From positions 87,512 through 151,511 of the forward strand of contig CACDFZ010000002.1 of assembly GCA_902552185.1 (NCBI GenBank): a stretch of 64,000 bases of DNA, given 5' to 3'. The DNA is from an uncultured Pelagibacteraceae bacterium. Lineage in GTDB: Bacteria; Pseudomonadota; Alphaproteobacteria; Pelagibacterales; Pelagibacteraceae. The notes under the pieces were generated by a model. It was given only the letters and a program-made list of their open reading frames with translations, was not told the origin of the DNA and ran no database searches. A program made the position numbers and the translations under genes. This document shows positions 33,826-45,342 of this stretch, one piece after another. Numbering within the stretch: the first letter of the stretch is position 1; every line of letters begins with the position of its first letter.

Positions 33826-35607
33826 TTATTCCCTATTTATTTGACTTTTAAGCTTTAGAAGTTCTGAATATGCCTTCTCTTCCATATTATTTATTAATTT
33901 ATTCTCTAAAGATTCTATCTTTTTTTTATTTTGACTTTCTAAAAGATCATTAGTGAAGTCCTCAAATAATTCTTTTATCTGGTCATAGTTTTTTTTATTA
34001 ATTATCATTCTTAAATTTGAATTTTCAATAATACTTTTAACTAAACTAGAATGAGTTTTTAGCACTTCATTTTCAATCTCTTTTTCTGTCTTATCTGACT
34101 TTATAAGATCAACTAAAAGCATTTTTAGTTTTTCATTTTCTGAATTTGAAAAATCAATTGTCGATATACTTTCCACAATGTTCTTAACTGCAGCACTATA
34201 AAATATCATTATAAAAAGAATAGAAAATTCAATTATATTTTCTCTTGTTAGATCCTTTTTTTGCATATGTATTTTTTTTGTTTCATTTAGCATTTTAAAA
34301 TTTTTTCGTTTTGAAAAACCATGGTTTATTTTACTATTTACGTTAGGTGTAAGACTATTAATTTTACTTAAAAAATTTTCTAAAATATATTTTTTAAGAG
34401 TATTATCATTTATAGAAGAGCATAATTTTCTCATTTGTTTTTCAAATTTAGTTATCTCATAAGGATTATTAGTGTTTATCTTTTTTACATAAGTATCCCA
34501 AATAAACGATTGAATTATAGTTTTATTATCCAAAAATTTTAAAAAACCTTCTTTGCCAACATCTTTTATAATATCATCTGGGTCTTTACCTTCATCAAGG
34601 ATTGAAAAATAAATTTTGTTTTCTTCGTTTATAAATGGAAATAATCTTTCCGCTATTCTTAGTGCTGCCTGTTGACCACTTTTATCTCCGTCTAAACATA
34701 TAATTGGGTCTGAAAAAAATTTCCATATTAAGTTAATTTGGCTTTCTGTGATGGCAGTTCCACAATTTGAAATAACATTTTTGATTCCTCTCGAATATAA
34801 TGATATAACATCCATGTAACCTTCTACTATAATTACTTCTTTCGTATTAGATCTTTCATCTTTTGCAAAGTTTAGGTTAAATAGCTGTCTTCCTTTTTTA
34901 AAAAATTCTGTTTCGGGAGAGTTTATATATTTTGCCAGGTTTACATCTCCAATTATTCTTCCACCAAATGCAATAATATCTCCTGATAAATTAAGTATTG
35001 GAAAAATAATTCTATTTTTAAATCTATCTATAAATTTTTGATTTTTTTCTACAAAATAATAAAGCCCTGTCGCTTTAATATCTTCTAAAGAATATTTTTT
35101 TGATAAATGATCAAACAAATTATTAGGTGGAACATATCCAAGTTGAAATTTTTTAATTACTTCTTCAGATAGTTTTCTTTCTTTTAAATAATTTAATGCA
35201 AACATATTTTTTTTGTTAAACAATTCACCTTGAGAATAATCGGAATATTCTTTTATAATTTTTTTATATTTATTATATTTTTCCTCTTTTTCTTTATCAT
35301 ATTTTGTAAATTTATATATTTGCATTCCTGCTTCTGAGGCTAAAACTTTTACAGCTTCTCCAAATCTTAAAGATCTAGTCTTCATTAAAAAATCAAAAAT
35401 GTTTCCATGTTCGCCGGTGCTAAAACAATGATAAAATCCCTTTTCATCATTTACAGTAAATGAAGGTGTTTTTTCATTCTTGAACGGGGACAAGCCAATA
35501 AACTCTTTACCTCTTTTTTTTAACTGAACATATTTACCAACTACTTGTGATACTTTTAATCTAAGTTTAATTTCATCTAAATATTCTTTTGGATACTTCA
35601 TTGTCAT
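33826..35607 (-). CDS. dnaG: DNA primase
   Basis: Zn-binding FIGLSPFKNEKTPSFTVNDEKGFYHCF, TOPRIM EGYMDVI. Confidence 0.96.
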   Translation of the reverse strand: MTMKYPKEYLDEIKLRLKVSQVVGKYVQLKKRGKEFIGLSPFKNEKTPSFTVNDEKGFYHCFSTGEHGNIFDFLMKTRSLRFGEAVKVLASEAGMQIYKFTKYDKEKEEKYNKYKKIIKEYSDYSQGELFNKKNMFALNYLKERKLSEEVIKKFQLGYVPPNNLFDHLSKKYSLEDIKATGLYYFVEKNQKFIDRFKNRIIFPILNLSGDIIAFGGRIIGDVNLAKYINSPETEFFKKGRQLFNLNFAKDERSNTKEVIIVEGYMDVISLYSRGIKNVISNCGTAITESQINLIWKFFSDPIICLDGDKSGQQAALRIAERLFPFINEENKIYFSILDEGKDPDDIIKDVGKEGFLKFLDNKTIIQSFIWDTYVKKINTNNPYEITKFEKQMRKLCSSINDNTLKKYILENFLSKINSLTPNVNSKINHGFSKRKNFKMLNETKKIHMQKKDLTRENIIEFSILFIMIFYSAAVKNIVESISTIDFSNSENEKLKMLLVDLIKSDKTEKEIENEVLKTHSSLVKSIIENSNLRMIINKKNYDQIKELFEDFTNDLLESQNKKKIESLENKLINNMEEKAYSELLKLKSQINRE

Positions 35608-36056
35608 TTTAGTAACCCTTTAATGATGTTACTTACTTTTGAAAAATCTAAGACATCTCCATATTCTTTTTTAAGAGCTCCCATAACTTTCCCCATGTCC
35701 TTAATAGATTTTGCTTGAAGACTCTCAATTACTTTTTTACAAATATTTTTAGTTTCTTCATCACTCATTTGTTTAGGTAAAAAATTATTAATAATTGAAA
35801 TTTCCTCTTGTTCTTTTTTGAGTAGATCTTCCCTGCCCGCTTTTTTATAAGCTTCACACGAATCATTTCTTTGTTTGTTCATTTTTTTTAATATTGAGAT
35901 GATTTCTTGGTCTTTTAAAGAACCTTCCTTAACTTTAGAAGCTATTTTAAAATCTTTAATAGCAGAAATTATAAGTCTCAAAGTTGGAAAGACTGTTTTA
36001 TCTTTATTTTTGAGACTTTCGTTTAATTTTTCTTCTATTTTTTTTTCTAGAGACAT
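35604..36056 (-). CDS. yqeY: GatB/YqeY domain protein
   Basis: YqeY-like KDMGKVMGALKKEYG. Confidence 0.9.
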   Translation of the reverse strand: MSLEKKIEEKLNESLKNKDKTVFPTLRLIISAIKDFKIASKVKEGSLKDQEIISILKKMNKQRNDSCEAYKKAGREDLLKKEQEEISIINNFLPKQMSDEETKNICKKVIESLQAKSIKDMGKVMGALKKEYGDVLDFSKVSNIIKGLLK

Positions 36057-36108
36057 TTTTTTTTAGTAAGTTTAATCACAAATTATATTTAAAATAAAAA
36101 GATCTTTC

Positions 36109-36137
36109 TTGACGATTTTTAAAGTTTTTCATATGTT
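36109..36137 (+). promoter_or_regulatory. Candidate sigma70-type promoter upstream of carA (TTGACG-N17-TATGTT)
   Basis: -35-like TTGACG at 36109, -10-like TATGTT at 36132, 17-bp spacer, in the divergent yqeY/carA intergenic region. Confidence 0.45.
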
Positions 36138-36179
36138 TCGCAAAATCATGTTTATAAGTTTTTTACTTTAACTCATGAG

Positions 36180-37388
36180 TTGTATTTGAAACAGATTGAT
36201 CAAAATATATACTCAAAAAATAATCTTAAAAAGATCAATTGCACCGCTATTTTAGTTCTTGAAAATGGAAATATATTTAGAGGATTTGGTTTGGGGTATG
36301 AAGGGCAAGCAACGGGAGAAGTTTGCTTCAACACTTCTATCACTGGTTATCAAGAAATAATTTCAGATCCATCGTATGCGGAGCAAATTATTAATTTTAC
36401 TTTTCCTCATGTAGGAAATGTTGGAACAAATAAAGAGGATCATGAATCTGATACAGTATGGACAAAGGGTGTAATATTAAATACCGAGATCACTGATCCA
36501 AGCAATTATCGTTCCTTAAAGCATTTAGATTTTTGGTTAAAAAAAAATAAGATAGTTGGAATAACTGGCATTGATACAAGAAATTTAACAAATTTCATTA
36601 GGGATAAAGGTGCTCCTAAAGGAACAGTAGTTTTTTTAAAAAATGGTAAATTTAATTTAAAAAAAATTTTGAGAGCTACCAAAAAATGGAGTGGTCTAAA
36701 AAATTTAGATCTAGCAAAACAAGTTACAACCAAAAAAAGTTATGTTTGGAAGGATTTTAAAACTTGGAAAAAGGGATCAGGTTTTGTGAAAAATAAGAAA
36801 AAAAATTTACATGTAATAGCAATAGACTATGGGATAAAAAAAAATATACTTAGATATTTTTCCAACTATAATTGTAAAGTAACAATTGTTCCGTGTAAAA
36901 CAAGTGCGAGTGAAATTTCAAAACTAAAACCAAATGGTATTTTTTTATCTAATGGACCCGGAGACCCAGCGGCTACAGGGAAGTATGCTATTCCAATTAT
37001 AAAAAAGCTTATAAATATGAATCTGCCTATATTTGGAATTTGTCTAGGTCATCAGTTATTAGGTTTAACTTTGGGGGCAAAAACAAAAAAAATGAGTTTA
37101 GGACATAGAGGTGCTAATCATCCAGTAAAAAATTTGATAAAAGGAAATGTTGAAATAACAAGTCAAAATCATGGATTTGAAATAGTAAGAAAAAATTTGC
37201 CAAAAAATATTCAAATTACTCACCAGTCTCTTTTTGATAATAGTATAGAGGGAATTAAACTTAAATCTAAACCAGTTTTTTCAGTACAATATCATCCCGA
37301 GTCAAATCCGGGACCGCAAGATAGTGTTTATTTATTTGAAGAATTTATAAAAACCATGAAACAAAATGCCAAAAAGAAAAGATATTAA
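36180..37388 (+). CDS. carA: Carbamoyl-phosphate synthase small subunit (TTG start as tracked)
   Basis: [32 protein letters not shown]. Confidence 0.96.
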   Translation: MYLKQIDQNIYSKNNLKKINCTAILVLENGNIFRGFGLGYEGQATGEVCFNTSITGYQEIISDPSYAEQIINFTFPHVGNVGTNKEDHESDTVWTKGVILNTEITDPSNYRSLKHLDFWLKKNKIVGITGIDTRNLTNFIRDKGAPKGTVVFLKNGKFNLKKILRATKKWSGLKNLDLAKQVTTKKSYVWKDFKTWKKGSGFVKNKKKNLHVIAIDYGIKKNILRYFSNYNCKVTIVPCKTSASEISKLKPNGIFLSNGPGDPAATGKYAIPIIKKLINMNLPIFGICLGHQLLGLTLGAKTKKMSLGHRGANHPVKNLIKGNVEITSQNHGFEIVRKNLPKNIQITHQSLFDNSIEGIKLKSKPVFSVQYHPESNPGPQDSVYLFEEFIKTMKQNAKKKRY

Positions 37389-40300
37389 GAAAATTTTAGT
37401 AGTTGGCGCCGGTCCTATCATTATTGGACAAGCTTGTGAGTTTGATTATTCTGGTACTCAAGCTTGTAAAGCTTTGAAGGATGAAGGTTATAAAGTAATT
37501 TTAATTAATTCTAATCCAGCAACAATTATGACAGACCCAGATGTTGCGGACAAAACATATATTGAACCTATAACTTTAACAGTTTTAGAAAAAATTTTAG
37601 CTAAAGAAAAACCAGACGCAATCCTTCCAACAATGGGAGGTCAGACTGCATTAAATTTAGCTATGGAGGCAGAAAAAAAGGGAATTCTTAGAAAATATAA
37701 AATTGAACTTATTGGTGCGAATTCTAGAGCTATTTCAAACGCCGAAGATAGAAAAAAATTTAGAAAAAATATGCTTGATATTGGCTTAGATCTGCCTAAG
37801 TCAAAAATTGTAAATAATTTTAGCCAAGCTTCAAATGCTCTAAAACAAATCGGTCTTCCAGCAATTATAAGACCTGCTTTTACCCTAGGTGGACTTGGTG
37901 GAGGAATAGCAAAAAATAAAAAGGAATTTTTTAAAATATTAAAAGATGGGCTACATGAGTCACCGGTAAAACAGGTCTTGGTGGAAGAATGTCTAGAAGG
38001 CTGGAAAGAATTTGAAATGGAAGTGGTAAGAGATAAAAATGATAATTGTATAATTATATGTTCGATCGAGAACGTTGACCCTATGGGAATTCATACTGGT
38101 GACTCGGTTACTATCGCCCCTGCATTAACTCTTACAGATAAAGAATATCAAGTAATGAGAAACGCATCGATAGCTTGTTTAAGGAAAATAGGAGTTGAAA
38201 CTGGAGGTTCAAATGTTCAATTTGCAATAAATCCTAAAGATGGAAGAATGGTTATCATAGAGATGAATCCAAGAGTTTCAAGGTCTTCTGCTTTGGCGTC
38301 AAAAGCTACTGGATTTCCAATTGCTAAAGTAGCTGCAAAACTTGCTGTGGGTTATACTTTAGATGAATTAAAAAATGAAATAACTAAAGTCACTCCAGCT
38401 TCTTTTGAACCAACAATAGACTATGTCGTAACAAAAATTCCTAGATTTACCTTTGAAAAATTTTCAACATCTGCTGCAGTTTTAGGTACATCCATGAAAT
38501 CAGTTGGTGAAGCTATGGCCATAGGAAGAAACTTTAAGGAGTCCTTACAAAAAGCTTTGGTTTCTCTTGAAACTGGTTTTTCAGGTGTAGACCAAATATT
38601 TAATTTAAGAGTCAAACAAATTGAAAAAAAACTCGCAGAAAATATACCAAATAAAATATTGCTAATTGGTGAGGCTTTTAGAAAAAAAATTAATATTAAA
38701 AGAATACAAAAACTTTCAAAAATTGATTACTGGTTTTTAAATCAAATAAAAGAAATTGTAGATGAAGAAAATAAGATTAAAAAAAACGGTTTACCAAAAA
38801 CGTTTAATGAATTTAATTACATAAAATCAATAGGTTTCTCAGACAAAAAACTTTCTGAATTAGCTTATACCACAGAGGATAATATCAGAAAAATAAGATC
38901 AAAATTGAAAATTTTTCCTGTTTATAAAAAAGTAGATACTTGCGCCTCTGAATTTAAATCATTTACCCCATATATGTACTCTACTTATCAGAGAAATTTT
39001 TCTGTTTACTCTGAGTGTGAGGCGGATCCATCTAATAGAAAAAAAATTATTATTCTTGGAGGTGGGCCTAATAGAATTGGCCAGGGCATTGAATTCGATT
39101 ACTGTTGTTGTCAAGCTAGTTTTGCTTTGAAAAAAGCTGGGTATGAAACAATAATGGTTAATTGTAATCCTGAAACTGTTTCAACAGATTATGACACGAG
39201 TAATAGATTATATTTTGAGCCATTAATAGAGGAATTTGTTTTTAATATTATTAAAAGAGAAAAAGTTAAAGGAAACTTGGTAGGTGTCATAACTCAATTC
39301 GGTGGACAGACGCCCATAAAGTTGGCCAAGTTTTTGCATGAACACAAACTTCCAATATTAGGGACTCAATATACTTCGATCGATTTAGCTGAAGATAGAG
39401 ATAGATTTAGAAATCTTTTGAATAAATTAAAATTAAAACAAGCTAAAAGTGGAATAGCAAAAACATTTTCACAAGCATTAAAAATAGCTGAAAAAATAGG
39501 GTTGCCGCTTATGGTTAGACCTTCCTATGTTTTAGGAGGAAGAGCAATGGAAATAGTACATGAAAAAAAACAACTTAAGAATTTTGTACAGGAGGCATTT
39601 AAGGCGGCAGAAAAAAATCCAATTTTAATTGACAAATTTATAGATAATGCGATGGAAGTAGATGTTGATGCGCTATCAGATGGCAAGCAAGTGTTTGTTG
39701 CAGGAATTATGCAGCATATTGAGGAAGCAGGAATTCATTCTGGTGACTCGGCTTGCAGTTTGCCTCCAGTTTCTATTAAACCTTTTTTGATTAAAGAGAT
39801 AGAGAGCCAAACTAAAAAGTTGGCCCTAGCACTTAAGGTAAAGGGTTTTATGAATATACAATTTGCAATAAAGAACGATGAAATTTTTGTTATAGAGGTT
39901 AACCCTAGGGCAAGCAGAACTGTCCCATTTGTATCAAAAGCAAAAAATCTTCCATTAGCCAAAATTGCATCTAGAGTAATGGCGGGTGAAAAATTATCTA
40001 AATTTAATTTAAGAAGTAAAACAAAAAAAATGTTTGCAGTAAAAGAGGCGGTATTTCCATTTAATAAATTTCCAAACAGTGACCTTATACTTGGTCCAGA
40101 GATGAAATCTACTGGAGAGGTAATGGGTTTCGATGAGAATTTTGGTATGGCTTTTGCCAAAAGTCAAATGGCAGCTTCTAACTCGCTTCCTACAAAAGGT
40201 TTAGCATTTATATCACTAAAAAATAGTCATAAAAACGAAGGTGTAGATTTGGCAAAACAGCTAAATAAGCTTAACTTCAAACTTTGCGGTACTGGAGGAA

Positions 40301-40590
40301 CAGCTGAATATATTAATAAGCATGGAATTAAATGTAAAAAAATAAATAAAGTTAATCAAGGGTCACCTCATATTGTCGATGTTCTTAATGCAAAAAAAAT
40401 TGCTCTTGTAATTAATACTGGTGGAGGTAATAGTGAAAAACAACTAAACGATGCTTTAGCGTTAAGAAGAGCAACTTTAGCAAATAAAGTCCCTTATTGT
40501 ACAAATATGTCGACAGCAAAAGTTTGTATTGAAGGTATTAAGTCTCTCAAAAATAAAGAAATAAAAGTAACTTCTCTGCAAGATATTTAA
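37366..40590 (+). CDS. carB: Carbamoyl-phosphate synthase large subunit
   Basis: Two ATP-grasp halves; [35 protein letters not shown]. Confidence 0.97.
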   Translation: MPKRKDIKKILVVGAGPIIIGQACEFDYSGTQACKALKDEGYKVILINSNPATIMTDPDVADKTYIEPITLTVLEKILAKEKPDAILPTMGGQTALNLAMEAEKKGILRKYKIELIGANSRAISNAEDRKKFRKNMLDIGLDLPKSKIVNNFSQASNALKQIGLPAIIRPAFTLGGLGGGIAKNKKEFFKILKDGLHESPVKQVLVEECLEGWKEFEMEVVRDKNDNCIIICSIENVDPMGIHTGDSVTIAPALTLTDKEYQVMRNASIACLRKIGVETGGSNVQFAINPKDGRMVIIEMNPRVSRSSALASKATGFPIAKVAAKLAVGYTLDELKNEITKVTPASFEPTIDYVVTKIPRFTFEKFSTSAAVLGTSMKSVGEAMAIGRNFKESLQKALVSLETGFSGVDQIFNLRVKQIEKKLAENIPNKILLIGEAFRKKINIKRIQKLSKIDYWFLNQIKEIVDEENKIKKNGLPKTFNEFNYIKSIGFSDKKLSELAYTTEDNIRKIRSKLKIFPVYKKVDTCASEFKSFTPYMYSTYQRNFSVYSECEADPSNRKKIIILGGGPNRIGQGIEFDYCCCQASFALKKAGYETIMVNCNPETVSTDYDTSNRLYFEPLIEEFVFNIIKREKVKGNLVGVITQFGGQTPIKLAKFLHEHKLPILGTQYTSIDLAEDRDRFRNLLNKLKLKQAKSGIAKTFSQALKIAEKIGLPLMVRPSYVLGGRAMEIVHEKKQLKNFVQEAFKAAEKNPILIDKFIDNAMEVDVDALSDGKQVFVAGIMQHIEEAGIHSGDSACSLPPVSIKPFLIKEIESQTKKLALALKVKGFMNIQFAIKNDEIFVIEVNPRASRTVPFVSKAKNLPLAKIASRVMAGEKLSKFNLRSKTKKMFAVKEAVFPFNKFPNSDLILGPEMKSTGEVMGFDENFGMAFAKSQMAASNSLPTKGLAFISLKNSHKNEGVDLAKQLNKLNFKLCGTGGTAEYINKHGIKCKKINKVNQGSPHIVDVLNAKKIALVINTGGGNSEKQLNDALALRRATLANKVPYCTNMSTAKVCIEGIKSLKNKEIKVTSLQDI

Positions 40591-40594
40591 AATT

Positions 40595-41257
40595 TTATCT
40601 TACTTTCCAGTCTGTCTCGAAAGTGACGTAGTTAATTTGAATACATCTACGCTCCTTTTTAATCTCTTTTTTTTCCATACCATGCCAAGAGTTGGGTCCA
40701 CTAGTAAAGAAATATCCATAATTATGTTTATACGGAACTGTTTTTACTTTGGTTAATTTAGTATCGTAGAAATCTGTTCCTAAGTTTTCAGATTCGTTGT
40801 GAAGGTTGATAAAAACTATTGAAGACATTAATTTTTCTTTAATATCACAATGGGGTTTAAGCCAAAAACCTTCTCTATCACAAATAACTTCTAGTCTGAC
40901 GAAAGAATTGCTTAAATCTTTTCCTATCAAGCCACCAATTTTGTTGTAAACTTTAGGAGATCTCAGCTCCTCAATAAAATTTTTAAGGTGTGGGAATTGT
41001 TTTGCATTTTCTTTAGTTACGTAGCATCTTATTTTTTTTGCTTTTCCTCCATCTTTAATGCCTGAGCGAAAAGCACCGTCTCCGCCATCAAGTGCTCTAG
41101 TCCCGTCGTAGTTTAAGTTTTCTTTTTTAGGGTCGACAATTTCTGCATTGCTAATTTCCTCAATAGCTTCTTTAGTTAATGGTTGATTAATTTCAAAGTG
41201 TTTAAAAGGATCGTTGAACGATCTAGTTCTGTTTTCTAATGATTTAAATAATTCCAT
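40595..41257 (-). CDS. Putative 2OG-Fe(II) oxygenase-like protein
   Basis: FWLKPHCDIKEK and SWHGMEKK...RRCIQINYV consistent with the HxD...H...R core. Confidence 0.6.
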   Translation of the reverse strand: MELFKSLENRTRSFNDPFKHFEINQPLTKEAIEEISNAEIVDPKKENLNYDGTRALDGGDGAFRSGIKDGGKAKKIRCYVTKENAKQFPHLKNFIEELRSPKVYNKIGGLIGKDLSNSFVRLEVICDREGFWLKPHCDIKEKLMSSIVFINLHNESENLGTDFYDTKLTKVKTVPYKHNYGYFFTSGPNSWHGMEKKEIKKERRCIQINYVTFETDWKVR

Positions 41258-42194
41258 TTTTTTTTATCTTTTCATTAATCAAAGGTGATATTCTGTTTAC
41301 CTCGTCTAGTTTGCTATATGACCATAAATCAATTTTATCTGTCAAATCTTTTATTATATTTAATTGTTTAAATTGGGAGAAAAATTTTTGAAATCTTAAA
41401 TTATTCTTACTTGGTTTCATTTGTGCCACATAAATTGGTTTTCCAGTAATTGCAGCTTCAGAAATCATAGAAGTAGAGTCGCAAGTTACAACAATGTAAT
41501 CTGAAATTGAAAGCGCAGATAAGTAAGCTTTTTTATCTACATCTTTTACAACCATGTGATCATGACCAAAAGAATTAAAAGCTTTTTTAATAATATCTGA
41601 TGGAGTCCTATAGGATGGTATTACAACTAATTTGTATTTATCCCTAGTAAAAATAGATTTTATTTTGTTAAATAAAAAATTAATCTCTTTTTCTGAATAA
41701 GTGTAATATTTATTTGGCCCACCAATAATAAAAGCAATTATTTTTTTGTTTTCTTTGTCAATTCTTAAATAATTGTTTTCTTTTGAAATTTCTTTTTCAG
41801 AAAGATAATGAATTGCTCCGGTTGTTTTGATAACATTATTGCCTATTATATTATCGTGTTCAGGACAAATTATTAAGTCAAATTTGTCTAATGAAACTTT
41901 TGGATCTTGAATATGAATCGTAAAGATTTTTTCTTTATATTTTTTTTTTAAAGCTAAAGAAGGAATTACACTTTTTCTCCCGCAAGAAATAATAACTTTC
42001 GAATCGAATATAAATTGACTCTCTAGAATGCTCATAGATATAGGTGTAAGAAGTGGTGGTATAAAATTCCAAAATTTTTTAAGTTTAATTTCTTGATGTT
42101 TATAGTTTAAATTCAAAGCTTTTGCTAAGCCTTCAACCTGACTAACCATACCGTGCATACCTTGCGTTAAAAGGAGTGCTTTTAATTTTGACAT
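41244..42194 (-). CDS. ELM1/GtrOC-like (DUF1022) family protein
   Basis: LTQGMHGMVSQVEGLAKAL, SCGRKSVIPSLALKKK, IHIQDPK, FDLIICPEHD, FIIGGPNK, STSMISEA. Confidence 0.8.
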   Translation of the reverse strand: MSKLKALLLTQGMHGMVSQVEGLAKALNLNYKHQEIKLKKFWNFIPPLLTPISMSILESQFIFDSKVIISCGRKSVIPSLALKKKYKEKIFTIHIQDPKVSLDKFDLIICPEHDNIIGNNVIKTTGAIHYLSEKEISKENNYLRIDKENKKIIAFIIGGPNKYYTYSEKEINFLFNKIKSIFTRDKYKLVVIPSYRTPSDIIKKAFNSFGHDHMVVKDVDKKAYLSALSISDYIVVTCDSTSMISEAAITGKPIYVAQMKPSKNNLRFQKFFSQFKQLNIIKDLTDKIDLWSYSKLDEVNRISPLINEKIKKNGII

Positions 42195-42218
42195 TTGTTA
42201 CTATATACCTTCATTAGA

Positions 42219-43166
42219 ATGAATAATAAATCATCTAAACATACAAAAGTGTTGATTCTTGGATCAGGACCGGCAGGTTATACTGCAGCAATATATGCTG
42301 CCAGAGCCCTTCTTAAACCAATATTGGTTTTTGGGTCTGAGCCGGGTGGACAGCTTACAACAACTACAGATGTTGAGAATTTTCCGGGTTTTGCAAAAGT
42401 AATTCAAGGACCATGGTTGATGGAAGAAATGAAAGGTCAAGCGAAAGCTGTGGGCACCGAGATGATTCAAGATCATATTAAAAAAGTTGATCTTTCAAAA
42501 AAACCTTTTTCAGCTCATGGCGACAGTGGTCAAATTTATACTGCAGATAGCATTATTATTTCCACAGGCGCTCAAGCAAGATGGTTAAATTTAGAGTCTG
42601 AACAAAAATTTAGGGGATTTGGAGTATCTGCTTGTGCAACATGTGATGGTTTTTTCTTTAAGGAAAAAGAGGTTGCAGTTGTTGGTGGTGGAAACGCTGC
42701 AGTAGAGGAAGCAATGTTTTTGACTAAATTTGCCTCTAAAGTTCACTTGATACATAGAAGAAATGAGTTAAGAGCAGAAAAATTATTACAAGAAAAGCTT
42801 AAAGCTAACAAAAAAATTCAAATTATTTGGGATAGTGTTGTTGAAGAAGTTATGGGAACAAACGAGCCCAAAGGAGTTAATGGAATAAAAATAAAAAATG
42901 TAAAAACTAATAAAACATCTGAGCTTAAGGTTGATGGTTTATTTATAGCAATAGGTCACGACCCGGCTACAGCTTTATTTAAAGATCAATTAAAAATGGA
43001 TAAAGAGGGTTATTTGATTACTAAACCAGACTCAACTATTACAAATATACCAGGAGTATTTGCTGCTGGAGATGTGAAAGATAAAATTTTTAGGCAAGCA
43101 GTCACTGCTGCTGGCATGGGTTGTATGGCTGCACTGGAAGCTGAAAAGCATTTATCTAGTAAATAA
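42219..43166 (+). CDS. trxB: Thioredoxin reductase (start moved to ATG 42219 from tracked 42195)
   Basis: GSGPAGYTAAIYAARA, CATCDGFFF, GGGNAAVEEA. Confidence 0.95.
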   Translation: MNNKSSKHTKVLILGSGPAGYTAAIYAARALLKPILVFGSEPGGQLTTTTDVENFPGFAKVIQGPWLMEEMKGQAKAVGTEMIQDHIKKVDLSKKPFSAHGDSGQIYTADSIIISTGAQARWLNLESEQKFRGFGVSACATCDGFFFKEKEVAVVGGGNAAVEEAMFLTKFASKVHLIHRRNELRAEKLLQEKLKANKKIQIIWDSVVEEVMGTNEPKGVNGIKIKNVKTNKTSELKVDGLFIAIGHDPATALFKDQLKMDKEGYLITKPDSTITNIPGVFAAGDVKDKIFRQAVTAAGMGCMAALEAEKHLSSK

Positions 43167-43167
43167 A

Positions 43168-44115
43168 GTGAAAAACAATTTGCATGTATTTTTAGGTTCT
43201 ACTGTTGCAGATGCAGCTGCAAGACCTTTGCATTGGGTTTATAATCAAAAAAAATTACTGAATTATATTAGAGGAAAAAAAGATTTTACATTTTTAAAAA
43301 CAAATAAAAGTCCTTTCTATGACATTAAAACTGGTAAAGTTTCTGGTTACAATGATATTGGTCAAGTCATGTTTAAAACATTAATTGAGGGACATACAGA
43401 TATTGAAGGTAGATTTAAAAAAAATATAATTAAAAATTTTGGTCCTGGAAGCATATATTGGAAAAATTACAGTTTAAGAGCAAAGTATAGAAAAGTTAAA
43501 GACTGGCGTGGAATAATAAAAGGTCCTTGGATACATCAAAATATAATCGAAACAGTTCAAAATATTAAAAAGGGGAAAAAATTAACAGGAGGAAGAAAAG
43601 TGAATGAATCAGATGGTTTCTGTGCAGCATTACCTTACTTTTTATATGGTTATAGTTTTAAAAATCTTAAAAAAATTATTTCATTAGTCACAGTTTCAAA
43701 AATTAGTCTAAGGTATGCTTTGGCTAAGTTTCATTTAATAGATTTAGCTCTAAAAGGTTCAAAAAATCCAATAGAAGAATTTACTTTAAAATACAAAAAT
43801 AAATCATATTTTAAAAACATCGTTAAGAACATAAATAAAATAAAACGATTAAAAAAGAAACCTCATCCGCAAGTAGTGAAAAAACTTGGAATGGCTTGTA
43901 GTTACCCCGGGACTTTTGAGAGCTCTATTCATTCTATTTTAACCTCCTCTAGTTATAAAAGTGCTGTTTTAAAAACAATTAAAGCAGGAGGATGTAACTG
44001 TTCTAGAGTAAACTTTATTGGAGCATATTATGCGGCATTAAAAGGAGTGGGATCAATTCCAAATTCGTGGGTGAAAAAAACAGATGCAGCAAAAAGAATT
44101 TTGAGACAAAATTAA
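43168..44115 (+). CDS. ADP-ribosylglycohydrolase-like family protein (GTG start)
   Basis: LGSTVADAAARPLHWVY, GYNDIGQ, SDGFCAALP, AGGCNCSRVNFIGAYYAALKGVGSIP. Confidence 0.7.
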   Translation: MKNNLHVFLGSTVADAAARPLHWVYNQKKLLNYIRGKKDFTFLKTNKSPFYDIKTGKVSGYNDIGQVMFKTLIEGHTDIEGRFKKNIIKNFGPGSIYWKNYSLRAKYRKVKDWRGIIKGPWIHQNIIETVQNIKKGKKLTGGRKVNESDGFCAALPYFLYGYSFKNLKKIISLVTVSKISLRYALAKFHLIDLALKGSKNPIEEFTLKYKNKSYFKNIVKNINKIKRLKKKPHPQVVKKLGMACSYPGTFESSIHSILTSSSYKSAVLKTIKAGGCNCSRVNFIGAYYAALKGVGSIPNSWVKKTDAAKRILRQN

Positions 44116-45302
44116 TTATTTAAGCTATCACAGAAATCTTTAATTCTTGCTATGGCCTTCTTTAAGTTTTCCATAGAGGTTGCATATGATATTCTAAAAT
44201 AACCATCTAAACCAAAGGCTGATCCTTGAACTACAGCAACCATAGATTTTTCTAATAATTTTTGAACAAATTCAGTGTCAGTTTTAAGTTTAGTTTTTTT
44301 ATTTAAGAGCCCTTTGCAGCTTGGAAAAACATAAAAAGCTCCGTTTGGAGTTAAACAATTGATCCCTTTTATATTATTTAAACTATTTACAACAAAATCT
44401 CTTCTCTCTTTAAAGGCCACTGCTCTTTCTTTAATAAAATTTTGTTGCCCATTTAATGCCTCAACTGCTGCTGCCTGGCTAATAGATGAAGGATTTGAAG
44501 TAGATTGAGATTGTATCTTTCTAATTGCATTAATTATTTCTTTAGGGCCTGCCGCATAACCAATTCTCCAACCTGTCATGGCGTAAGACTTGCTTACTCC
44601 ATTCATAGTCAAAGTTCTCTCTTTTAGTTTCGAAATTTGAGCAATCGTAAAAAAATTAAAGCCTTCGTATCTAATATGTTCATAAATGTCGTCACTTAAA
44701 ATAAAAATTTTTTTATGTTTAAGTAATACTTTTGATAAATCTTCTATTTCTTTTTTTGTATATCCTGCTCCAGTCGGATTAGATGGAGAGTTTAGAATAA
44801 GCCATTTTGTTTTTTTAGATATTGCTTTTTCTAATTTTTTTGCCGAAAGTTTAAAGCCATCTTTTTCCTCACACTTTATAATCTTAGGAGTGCCACCAGC
44901 TAACAAAACCATATCAGGGTAAGAAACCCAAAAAGGTGCAGGTATAATTACTTCGTCTCCTTTATTTAATGTTGCCATGAAGGTGTTGTATATAACTTGT
45001 TTACCCCCAGTTCCGACTGTAATTTGGTCAATTGAATAATTTAAATTATTCTCTCTTTTAAACTTTTCAACAATTGCTTTTTTTAAATCTGGAGTTCCAT
45101 CAACTGCTGTATACTTGGTATCACCTTTTTTGATAGCTTCTATAGCGGCCTCTTTAACATTTTCTGGGGTGTCAAAATCTGGCTCTCCAGCACCTAATCC
45201 TATAACATCCTTCCCTCTTGCCCGCATTTCCCTAGCTTTTGTAGTAACTGCTATGGTAGGCGACGGTTTTATACGTTTTAAATTGTTGGAAATTATGCTC
45301 AT
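44112..45302 (-). CDS. aspC: Aspartate aminotransferase (class I aminotransferase)
   Basis: GAGEPDFDTPENV, NSPSNPTGAGYT, GVSKSYAMTGWRIGY. Confidence 0.93.
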   Translation of the reverse strand: MSIISNNLKRIKPSPTIAVTTKAREMRARGKDVIGLGAGEPDFDTPENVKEAAIEAIKKGDTKYTAVDGTPDLKKAIVEKFKRENNLNYSIDQITVGTGGKQVIYNTFMATLNKGDEVIIPAPFWVSYPDMVLLAGGTPKIIKCEEKDGFKLSAKKLEKAISKKTKWLILNSPSNPTGAGYTKKEIEDLSKVLLKHKKIFILSDDIYEHIRYEGFNFFTIAQISKLKERTLTMNGVSKSYAMTGWRIGYAAGPKEIINAIRKIQSQSTSNPSSISQAAAVEALNGQQNFIKERAVAFKERRDFVVNSLNNIKGINCLTPNGAFYVFPSCKGLLNKKTKLKTDTEFVQKLLEKSMVAVVQGSAFGLDGYFRISYATSMENLKKAIARIKDFCDSLNN

Positions 45303-45342
45303 TGAATTTTATAATGTTTTTTTTAATTATTAATATCACAGA

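Noticed and set aside
39735-40160. Minus-strand 141-aa ORF
   Set aside because: Entirely antisense within carB, no domain features.
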